From Methanobrevibacter thaueri (GTDB lineage: Archaea; Methanobacteriota; Methanobacteria; Methanobacteriales; Methanobacteriaceae), in NCBI RefSeq assembly GCF_003111625.1, contig NZ_MZGS01000017.1, forward strand, positions 90,458 to 154,457: a DNA stretch of 64,000 bases. Reading direction: 5' to 3'. The notes beneath the pieces are model-generated. The model was not told where the DNA came from and searched no databases. It saw only the letters and a list, made by a program, of their open reading frames with translations. Position numbers and translations under genes: made by a program. Of this stretch, positions 34,746-41,955 are shown piece after piece (positions within the stretch are counted from its first letter, which is position 1; each line of letters opens with the position of its first letter).

Positions 34746-35696
34746 ATGGTAAAGGTTAGTATTATAGGATCAACTGGTATAATAGGAAAAAATGTTGCAT
34801 TCACTCTTGCACGTGAAGACACAGTTGATGAGATTGTTATGTTTTCAAGACCTGAAAGTGTTGATAAGGCCAAGGGAGAGACTTATGATATGTACGATGC
34901 GCTGGCTGCACGTGATATCGACTGCAGACTGACTCCCTCATGTGATTTCAATGACCTTACAGGCTCACACATTATTCTTATTGCGGCAGGCATTCATCGG
35001 GAAAAGGGAATGAAAAGGTTGGATCTTGCAATTCCTAATGCGGAAATAGTCGCTTACTATTCCCAAAAGATTGCCGAATATGCTCCGGATTCAATTATAT
35101 TGGTTGCAACTAACCCTGTGGATGTTATGACCACAGTGGCACTGAAGGCTTCTGGATTCAAGAAAAGCAAAGTCATTGGTGTCGGAAACCATTTAGATTC
35201 ATTAAGGTTAAAGAATTATTTCTCAAGGCAAATAGATATTAACAGTTCAGAAGTTCATACAAGGGTTATAGGTGAACATGGAGACCATATGGTCCCTCTT
35301 TTAAGTTCAACAACCATTGGGGGTATTCCACTCAAGTATTTCGTGGAATATGTTGACCTGGACATCAGGGCTCTTGTGGAACAGCTAAAAAATGCCGGTA
35401 ATACCATTATTTCTAAAAAGGGAGCGACAGAATACGGTCCCGCTTTCGCTATTTCCAATTTAATGTCTACAATTATAACAGATTCTCATAAGGTTTTGAC
35501 TGTTAGTAGTTTTCTTGATGGGGAAATTGAAAGAGTTGAAGACGTTTCATTAGGTGTCCCGGCTGTCATATCCAAAAAAGGCGTGGCAATGATTGTTCCG
35601 ATTCATATGAATGACATTGAGAAAAAGGAATTCTATGCTGCGGCAAATACAGTTATGGATGTCACCGATGAGGTTTTGGCTCACCTTGATTTATAG
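34746..35696 (+). CDS. mdh: L-malate dehydrogenase
   Basis: A 316-residue member of the lactate/malate dehydrogenase superfamily that interconverts malate and oxaloacetate with NAD(P). GSTGIIGKN binds cofactor, AGIHREKGMKRLDLA carries the substrate-binding Arg residues, VATNPVDVMT follows, and the catalytic His178 is in VIGEHGDHM. In methanogens it works in the incomplete reductive TCA pathway to 2-oxoglutarate or succinate. A dicarboxylate/amino-acid symporter gene begins 10 bases later, implying co-expression. Confidence 0.9.
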   Translation: MVKVSIIGSTGIIGKNVAFTLAREDTVDEIVMFSRPESVDKAKGETYDMYDALAARDIDCRLTPSCDFNDLTGSHIILIAAGIHREKGMKRLDLAIPNAEIVAYYSQKIAEYAPDSIILVATNPVDVMTTVALKASGFKKSKVIGVGNHLDSLRLKNYFSRQIDINSSEVHTRVIGEHGDHMVPLLSSTTIGGIPLKYFVEYVDLDIRALVEQLKNAGNTIISKKGATEYGPAFAISNLMSTIITDSHKVLTVSSFLDGEIERVEDVSLGVPAVISKKGVAMIVPIHMNDIEKKEFYAAANTVMDVTDEVLAHLDL

Positions 35697-35706
35697 GTGT
35701 TATTTT

Positions 35707-36951
35707 ATGGATATTATTAAAAAGTGGACAGAGTCCAGTCTTATTTTAAAAATTATTATTGGTTTAGTCATTGGTGCGAGTTTGGGACTTCTTGTTCCTG
35801 AATGGAAGATAATTGGATTTCCAGGGGAAATATTTGTAACTGCTCTTAAGTCCATTGCCCCTATATTGGTTTTTGTATTGGTTGCTTCAGCTATTTCTAA
35901 AGCACGGTCAGGTATTGGTTCAAGATACAGAACAGTAATCATATTCTATTTGTTCAGTACTTTTCTCTCTGCAATGGTTGCTGTAATGGGAAGTTATCTG
36001 TTCCCTGTAACAATTCATTTAACCACTGCAAGTACCGCTACAGCTCCAGGTGCACTTCAGGACGTCATTGGTGGAATGATTTTAAAAATATTTTCAAATC
36101 CAATCAAATCCTTGGCTGAAGGGGAATATCTGGGAATTCTATTCTGGTCAATTATTTTGGGAATTGCCTTAAAGATGGTTGCAAGCGACACCACAAAGGA
36201 CGTTATTACAGATATTGCCGAAGCCGTAACCAAGGTTGTACGTTTCATTATACAGTGTGCTCCTATTGGTATTATGGGTTTGGTGTTCACTTCCGTTTCT
36301 CAAAGCGGTTTAAGTATTTTCACTGAATATGGTCAATTAATCTTATTGCTTGTAGGATGTATTGCGTTTGTGGCCTTCGTAACTGATCCTTTGATTTCAG
36401 GAATTGCATTAAGACGCAATCCATACCCATTGGTTCTGACATGTCTGCGTGAAAGCGGAATCATCGCATTTTTCTCAAGAAGTTCGGCTGCAAACATTCC
36501 TGTTAACATGAATCTGTGTGAAAAGCTTGGAATAGATCGGGATTTCTTTTCAATCAGCATTCCGCTTGGTTCTACAATAAATATGGAAGGTGCGGCAATT
36601 ACAATCACTGTCATGACTCTTGCGACTTGTCACACTATAGGAATATCCGTTCCATTGCCGGTCACTATCATATTGTGTATTATTTCAACTTTGGCCGCAT
36701 GCGGTGCTTCAGGTGTCGCCGGAGGTTCTCTATTGCTCATACCTATGGCCTGCTCATTGTTTGGAATAGGTCAGGACATATCAATGCAGGTCGTTGCGGT
36801 GGGTTTCATCATCGGCGTTATTCAGGATTCATGTGAAACTGCACTTAACTCAGCAGGGGATGCTTTATTTACTGCGACTGCCGAATATTATAATAGGGCT
36901 AAAAATGGCGAGCCCGTCAATTACATGGGTGAGTTTGCAAAAGGTGATTAA
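35707..36951 (+). CDS. sstT: SstT-type Na+:serine/threonine symporter (DAACS family)
   Basis: A 414-residue membrane transporter of the dicarboxylate/amino acid:cation symporter family, with re-entrant hairpin motifs FFSRSSAANIPVNMNLCEKLG and SIPLGSTINMEGAAITITVM characteristic of SstT rather than GltP/DctA. It would import serine/threonine with Na+. ATG 35707 is chosen because it follows the mdh stop; the frame extends upstream within mdh but is not protein-like there. It abuts the DTD gene, making an mdh-sstT-dtd operon. SstT is mainly bacterial, so transfer is possible. Confidence 0.87.
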   Translation: MDIIKKWTESSLILKIIIGLVIGASLGLLVPEWKIIGFPGEIFVTALKSIAPILVFVLVASAISKARSGIGSRYRTVIIFYLFSTFLSAMVAVMGSYLFPVTIHLTTASTATAPGALQDVIGGMILKIFSNPIKSLAEGEYLGILFWSIILGIALKMVASDTTKDVITDIAEAVTKVVRFIIQCAPIGIMGLVFTSVSQSGLSIFTEYGQLILLLVGCIAFVAFVTDPLISGIALRRNPYPLVLTCLRESGIIAFFSRSSAANIPVNMNLCEKLGIDRDFFSISIPLGSTINMEGAAITITVMTLATCHTIGISVPLPVTIILCIISTLAACGASGVAGGSLLLIPMACSLFGIGQDISMQVVAVGFIIGVIQDSCETALNSAGDALFTATAEYYNRAKNGEPVNYMGEFAKGD

Positions 36952-37392
36952 ATGAAGCTAGTTGTTCAAAGGGTTACTTCCGCCAGTGTTGAGGTTGAAG
37001 GTGAAATTGTTGGCGAAATAGATGAGGGATTGATGGTCTTAGTGGGTTTTGGAGAAAATGACACCACAAGAGAGGCCGATTATCTTGCAGGAAAGCTTGC
37101 AAAGTTAAGGATCTTTGAGGATGAGAACGGCAGGATGAACAGGTCAGTCAAGGACATTGAAGGCAAGGTTCTTCTAGTCCCGCAATTCACATTGTATGCC
37201 CACACCAAAAAGAACAGACCTTCATTCCACAAGGCATTGGCTCCGGATAAGGCAACAGAACTCTTTGATTACTTCACTGAAAAATGCAGTGAGTTGATAG
37301 GTGTTGAAACCGGCGAGTTCGGTGCATTCATGAAAGTTAGCCTATTGAACAACGGTCCTGTTACAATTCTACTCGAGAAGGAATTTGAATAA
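36952..37392 (+). CDS. dtd: D-aminoacyl-tRNA deacylase, bacterial DTD1 type
   Basis: A 146-residue enzyme that removes D-amino acids mischarged on tRNA. The N-terminal MKLVVQRVTSASVEVEGE, the PQFTLYAHTKKNRPSF motif and the NNGPVTILLE segment holding the Gly-cisPro motif are DTD1 signatures. Many archaea use an unrelated DTD2, so a DTD1 here suggests bacterial ancestry. ATG 36952 directly follows the sstT stop codon (TAA-ATG), so it is coupled to that gene. Confidence 0.92.
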   Translation: MKLVVQRVTSASVEVEGEIVGEIDEGLMVLVGFGENDTTREADYLAGKLAKLRIFEDENGRMNRSVKDIEGKVLLVPQFTLYAHTKKNRPSFHKALAPDKATELFDYFTEKCSELIGVETGEFGAFMKVSLLNNGPVTILLEKEFE

Positions 37393-37466
37393 TAACAAAT
37401 TAAATACAAATATTTAAAAACACTTACATCTAAATATATTTTCACTGACTGTTGAGGAAGTGAATA

Positions 37467-38375
37467 ATGCCTACCGATAATTCTAAAGCACTTGAGATTA
37501 AACGATTGACCACTCCTTTAACTTTTGATAAATTGAACGCCTATGATAGTGAGGGCAACATCATCAACTGCATTGAAACCATTAATGAAGTGGGATATGT
37601 CATAGAACCCAAAGAGGGCATTCTATCAGATGATGAAATCCTGAAATACGCTCCCAAATCAAAAGCGGCTTCAAAAGTCAGGTTAAAAAACGGTTTTGGA
37701 AATTTGTCTGACGCATTGCTTATTCATGATAATCTCATATGGATTTCAGCACTTTATTATGTGATACTGCTATGCTGCAGTGTTGTGATGATGAGCACTG
37801 GAAACAAGTATGGGATGCTCCTGATTCTGATTTTGGCCATCATTCCATTGATATACATGTATCGCGTTTTCAATCTGAACAATTATCTTGGAAGTAATGC
37901 CAAAAGGCAGGAAAGGCCCAAATCAGATAACGTCGGAAAAACCGGCTCAATTCATGATTCCGTTGATGTGGACATGGGTGTTCCATCATTGAAGAGATAT
38001 GAAAATGAAATCAATAACCTGAAGGTCCTCTTTGACATCAAGGAGGGAGTGGTTAGGGATTTGATTAAAAAACGATTTGCTCCTCCGCAGATAACATATG
38101 ACAGATTCATTGCTATAATAGACTCTTCACACAAGATGTTCTATAATCAGGCCGATGCAGCAACTAACATCATTCATCTGGCAGCTGAGGACACTCCAAG
38201 GGTCCAAGGTGAAATCAACAATAAGATTGATGCGATGCAGAAGATAATTGATTATATAGAAAACCTGACAAATGAGCTGGTGATCAATATCAGTAATGAA
38301 ACCGGTTCAAGTGAAGAGGTTAAAAATCTATTGAACGATATGGAAAACTTAATTGATTCTGTAAAGGAATATTAG
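37467..38375 (+). CDS. Membrane protein with coiled-coil C-terminus (XpaC-like, tentative)
   Basis: A 302-residue protein with two adjacent membrane segments (about residues 91-110 and 115-131) and a long charged, mostly helical C-terminal region (YENEINNLKVLFDIKEG...IDAMQKIIDYIENLTNELV). I do not recognise it firmly. The layout, together with a TelA gene two loci downstream, resembles the XpaC/TelA pairs of Firmicutes, so an XpaC-like role is inferred from context. The following zinc-ribbon gene starts immediately after. Confidence 0.6.
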   Translation: MPTDNSKALEIKRLTTPLTFDKLNAYDSEGNIINCIETINEVGYVIEPKEGILSDDEILKYAPKSKAASKVRLKNGFGNLSDALLIHDNLIWISALYYVILLCCSVVMMSTGNKYGMLLILILAIIPLIYMYRVFNLNNYLGSNAKRQERPKSDNVGKTGSIHDSVDVDMGVPSLKRYENEINNLKVLFDIKEGVVRDLIKKRFAPPQITYDRFIAIIDSSHKMFYNQADAATNIIHLAAEDTPRVQGEINNKIDAMQKIIDYIENLTNELVINISNETGSSEEVKNLLNDMENLIDSVKEY

Positions 38376-38384
38376 GTGATTCTC

Positions 38385-38960
38385 ATGAGTAAAAGTTGCC
38401 CAAAATGTGGAAAGGAAGTGCCGGATGATGCGAAATTCTGCATGGATTGCGGATATAGCTTCCAAAAGGCAGGTGCCAATTCAGAAGTGAACAGCATCTT
38501 TTCCAACGGTAAGATATTTCTGGTGATAATAGCAATTGTCGTAATTGTGGGATTGGCCGTCATAGCCATGACAGGAAACAATCCGACTCCAAATAATCCT
38601 GTTGACGATGCCGAACATGTAGATTTGACAATTACTGGTGTCGGAGGATGGGATTCAGACGACGATAAAATGAGTTACACATTATACACTGAAGCAATAT
38701 TCAATAAGGTGCCGGATAAACTGGACGGATACAATATCAAGACAACCTATTATGATTCAAAAGACGCAAAGATAGGTCATGAAACCGAGACACTTGACAA
38801 TGTCTACTATGACTCATACTATCCGTTAAGCTTCGGTTATTACACAACATACAAATTGCCTGATCCGGACCACGTGACTGTTGAAATAATGAAAGACGGA
38901 AAAGTCATTGATACTTATACAGAAAAAATTGATACTAATAAAATTGATTACTTAAATTAA
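38385..38960 (+). CDS. Zinc-ribbon membrane protein
   Basis: A 191-residue protein: an N-terminal zinc ribbon (SCPKCGKEVPDDAKFCMDCG), one membrane span (IFLVIIAIVVIVGLAVIAM, about residues 43-61), then a ~125-residue C-terminal region rich in beta-strand-forming residues, presumably outside the cell. ATG 38385 has AGGTGAT just upstream; GTG 38376 is less likely. It sits between the XpaC-like and TelA genes, so it probably belongs to the same system. Confidence 0.72.
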   Translation: MSKSCPKCGKEVPDDAKFCMDCGYSFQKAGANSEVNSIFSNGKIFLVIIAIVVIVGLAVIAMTGNNPTPNNPVDDAEHVDLTITGVGGWDSDDDKMSYTLYTEAIFNKVPDKLDGYNIKTTYYDSKDAKIGHETETLDNVYYDSYYPLSFGYYTTYKLPDPDHVTVEIMKDGKVIDTYTEKIDTNKIDYLN

Positions 38961-38971
38961 GAGGAGATAAT

Positions 38972-40114
38972 ATGGCTGAATTCTCACTTGATGTAGATGA
39001 AATTAAAAAAGATGTCGAAACAAGCCTTAAAGAGGAAGAAGAAAAATTAGAAAATTCAAATTTAAAAGACCAGGCACAAGCAAATGCGGTTGCTATATTT
39101 GACACTGATTTGAATAATCCTCAGGAAAGGGAAAATATATTAAAACCGTTAGACAATTTCGGTTTGAATGAAATGTCAAAATCCGCTTCACACAATGAAA
39201 TTCTAGCAACAAGATTCGTTGACTTGACCAAAGGAGGCAAGGAAGCTGACAATATCAGTGAAAAATTGCTTGAATTGAACAGTCAAATGAAGGATTTGGA
39301 TCCAAGCAAAGTCGATTTTGCAAAGAAAGGCGTTCTCGGAAACCTGGTGAATCCTGTTAGAAAATATTTCTCAAAATATCAAAAGGCCGAAGTGGCAATT
39401 TCAGAAATTGTAGAGTCTCTTGACAAAAGCAGCAAAGTGCTACAAAACGACAACACCACCTTGTTGAATGAGGAAAACTACCTAAGGGAAGTTACCAATA
39501 AGCTTCTGGCAGACATTGAACTCGGAAAACAGATGGATGCGTCAATCGAGGCACAAATACAAACAGCCGAAATCGAAGGCGTTGATGAAGAGAAAATCTC
39601 ATTTGTCAAGGAAGAAATCCTATTTCCATTAAGGCAAAGGATTATGGATATGCAGCAAATGATTGTTGTAAACCAACAGGGTATTGTTTCCCTTAATGTG
39701 ATTAGACGTAACAACAAGGAACTGATTCGTGGAGTTAAAAGAGCTCAAAACGTTACAGTTTCAGCATTGAGAACCGGTGTCATGGTTGCAAGCGCATTAT
39801 ATGATCAGAAAATCGTCATGGAAAAAATCAACATTTTGAACCAGACAACTGAAAACATCATTGAATCCACTTCCCACATGCTTAAGGAACAAGGCAGTGA
39901 GATTCAAAGGCACAGCGCTGAAACAATGATTTCCCCTGAAGTATTGAAAGCTTCATTTGCAGAAGCCCTTCAGGCAATTGAGGATGTAAGCACATATAAG
40001 GAGCAAGCATTGCCTCAAATGAAGGAAACAATTGACATGTTCTCAGACATGGCTGAAGACGGCCAGAAGGTTATTGCAAAAATAGAGACAAGCAATGATA
40101 ATTTAATTAACTAA
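38972..40114 (+). CDS. telA: TelA/KlaA-family toxic anion resistance protein
   Basis: A 380-residue helical protein that matches the TelA family along most of its length: NPVRKYFSKYQKAEVAISEIV, a long coiled helix ending ILFPLRQRIMDMQQMIVVNQQG, and NKELIRGVKRAQNVTVSALRTGVMVASALYDQ. TelA is tied to resistance to tellurite and other stresses in bacteria and is associated with Ter-type stress systems; its mechanism is unknown. GAGGAGATAAT precedes ATG 38972. It is embedded between a zinc-ribbon membrane protein and another membrane protein. Confidence 0.9.
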   Translation: MAEFSLDVDEIKKDVETSLKEEEEKLENSNLKDQAQANAVAIFDTDLNNPQERENILKPLDNFGLNEMSKSASHNEILATRFVDLTKGGKEADNISEKLLELNSQMKDLDPSKVDFAKKGVLGNLVNPVRKYFSKYQKAEVAISEIVESLDKSSKVLQNDNTTLLNEENYLREVTNKLLADIELGKQMDASIEAQIQTAEIEGVDEEKISFVKEEILFPLRQRIMDMQQMIVVNQQGIVSLNVIRRNNKELIRGVKRAQNVTVSALRTGVMVASALYDQKIVMEKINILNQTTENIIESTSHMLKEQGSEIQRHSAETMISPEVLKASFAEALQAIEDVSTYKEQALPQMKETIDMFSDMAEDGQKVIAKIETSNDNLIN

Positions 40115-40133
40115 ATGAATATGGGTTAATTAT

Positions 40134-40553
40134 ATGAATGTTACTGATAAGATTTTAAGATCCTGGTGGGTGCTTCTTTCATTTATCCCAATGTTGAATG
40201 GATTTGGATTTCTGTTCATTGGTTTCAGGCACGATAATAAAAATTGGTTTCTGGAGGGGATAATGTATGAAGTCCCATGGGCTTTTTCCGTTATTTTCAC
40301 ATATTATGAGCATATTGCCAATCCTCTTTATGGTGTTGTATTCATATTGATGCTGATTTCAATTTTAAGGTCATTTTGGGTAGCGGTTAAGCTCGGCGAT
40401 GTATATGATAACGTGGAAAAGTATTCTGTAAGGCCTACGGCCATAAAAAATCATGATGCCCCTCAAAAAAATAACTTATCAGTATACTGGGCATGTTGCG
40501 TGTGCCTGATTGCAATATTCATATTGTTTGTTCTGTTCGGAATCTTCAATTAA
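40134..40553 (+). CDS. Small integral membrane protein (TelA cluster)
   Basis: A 139-residue protein with about four hydrophobic segments: WVLLSFIPMLNGFGFLFIGF, VPWAFSVIFTYY, LYGVVFILMLISILRSFW and a last span (YWACCVCLIAIFILFVLF). I do not recognise the family. It begins 19 bases after telA and is the last gene of the presumed XpaC-like/zinc-ribbon/TelA operon. Confidence 0.65.
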   Translation: MNVTDKILRSWWVLLSFIPMLNGFGFLFIGFRHDNKNWFLEGIMYEVPWAFSVIFTYYEHIANPLYGVVFILMLISILRSFWVAVKLGDVYDNVEKYSVRPTAIKNHDAPQKNNLSVYWACCVCLIAIFILFVLFGIFN

Positions 40554-40579
40554 TATATTAAAAAAAGATTTTGGCTTAG

Positions 40580-41056
40580 CTAATCATTAGCTAAGTCCCT
40601 TAACTCATCACCTGTCAAATGGAAAACGTTCCAGTCCTTTTGTTTTGCACCCAAAGACAGGTAAAAGTCTATGCTGGGCTTGTTCCAGGCAAGACATGTC
40701 CATTCAAACCTGCCATATCCCCTGTCAACGACTATTTTAGCTAATTTTTTAAGCAAGGCCTTACCATATCCCTTGCCACGATATTCAGGGTCTATGAAGA
40801 GATCCTCAAGGTGCAGGTTAACGTTTGATATGTATGTTGAAAAGCTTAGGAAGAATAATGCGAAGCCGATTTCCTTGCCGTCCTCAAGGGCAAATATCAC
40901 TTCCGCCTGTTTCTTTTCAAAAATCCATTTTCTCAATTCATCCTCGGTTGCAATGACTTCGTCCAGTCTGTGCTCATAATCGGCAAGCTTGCGAATGAAC
41001 TCCAAAATCAAGGCAACATCATCCTCTGTTGCATCTCTGAATGTTAATGTAGACAT
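40580..41056 (-). CDS. GNAT-family N-acetyltransferase (SSAT-like)
   Basis: A 158-residue GNAT enzyme. The acetyl-CoA pyrophosphate-binding motif is YRGKGYGKALL, preceded by the strand LHLEDLFIDPE and followed by the WTCLAWNKPSIDFYLSLGAK pattern of diamine/polyamine acetyltransferases (SSAT type). A polyamine or thialysine substrate is likely but not certain. It is divergent from the NimA-like gene across a 36-base gap. Confidence 0.85.
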   Translation of the reverse strand: MSTLTFRDATEDDVALILEFIRKLADYEHRLDEVIATEDELRKWIFEKKQAEVIFALEDGKEIGFALFFLSFSTYISNVNLHLEDLFIDPEYRGKGYGKALLKKLAKIVVDRGYGRFEWTCLAWNKPSIDFYLSLGAKQKDWNVFHLTGDELRDLAND

Positions 41057-41092
41057 GATACTATTTTTATAGGTGACGACTAATATAATAAT

Positions 41093-41563
41093 ATGTTTAG
41101 AAAAATGCGCCGTTTGGGACAGATGCTTTCAAAAGAGGAATGTGAAGAGATATTGACCAGTGAACCCCGTGGAGTTTTGGCGCTTCTGGGAGATTACGAT
41201 TACCCCTATGCGCTTCCGATGAGCCATGTATATGTCGATGGAAAAATCTATTTTCACGGTGCAATGCAAGGCCACAAGAATGATGCAGTAAAAAAACACG
41301 ACAAGGTCTCATACTGTGTCTTTGATGAGGGTGTTAAAAATGATGACGGATGGTCATACACCTTCAGGAGCGTAATAGTTTTCGGCAGAATCAGGACATT
41401 GACCGATGATGATGAGAAGGTTGAGAAGCTGACACACTTGGGTGACAAATTCTTCCCGACTCATGATGAAACCGTCAGTGAAATCGAGAGATTGCTGCAT
41501 AGAACAGAGGTTTTTGAAATCACGATTGAACACATGAGCGGAAAAACAGTGGTCGAAAAATAA
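41093..41563 (+). CDS. Pyridoxamine 5'-phosphate oxidase-like flavoprotein (NimA-like)
   Basis: A 156-residue split-barrel FMN-binding protein of the NimA/PPOX type: EPRGVLALLGDYDYPYALPMSHVYVDGKIYFHGAMQGHK, followed by the strand YTFRSVIVFGRIRTL. Homologues reduce nitro groups or other small molecules. It is divergent from the GNAT gene with hardly any intergenic space, so both may share control. Confidence 0.85.
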   Translation: MFRKMRRLGQMLSKEECEEILTSEPRGVLALLGDYDYPYALPMSHVYVDGKIYFHGAMQGHKNDAVKKHDKVSYCVFDEGVKNDDGWSYTFRSVIVFGRIRTLTDDDEKVEKLTHLGDKFFPTHDETVSEIERLLHRTEVFEITIEHMSGKTVVEK

Positions 41564-41955
41564 AATCCTATTATTATTCTTTATTTTCCCATTTTTTAAG
41601 TTTAATATCTTATTTTTAACTATAATTGCTATTAATTTAATGTTTTAAATTCAAATAGCCTTAAACTATATGTTATTTTATATAATAATCATTCTAATTA
41701 TTATTCTAACTTTATATAAGTTTAATTACTTTAATTATTATCTTAACTCATTTTTGTTTTTTATAGGGTTATTTAAATACTTTGTTAAATAACATTAATT
41801 TTTAATGATTTTTTAAGCTTATTTTTAAAAATTAAAGTCATTTAAAGCGATATAGAAAATAAAAAGGTTTATATAAGATTTTTTAAATAAATTTATTTGT
41901 AGTGGGATTAAGTTCCCACGATTTGTGAAAAGAATAATTTAGGAGGTAAATTATT
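41564..41955 (+). promoter_or_regulatory. AT-rich promoter region and 5' leader of the pseudomurein peptidase gene
   Basis: No gene is visible in these 392 bp. A good archaeal TATA box (TTTATATAAG with purine-rich AAAAAGG before it) lies at 41868-41877, placing the transcript start near 41900. Immediately after is a perfect hairpin GTGGGA (41904-41909) / TCCCAC (41916-41921), so the message would begin with a stem-loop. AGGAGG at 41941-41946 is the ribosome-binding site. The rest is A/T tracts. Confidence 0.6.
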
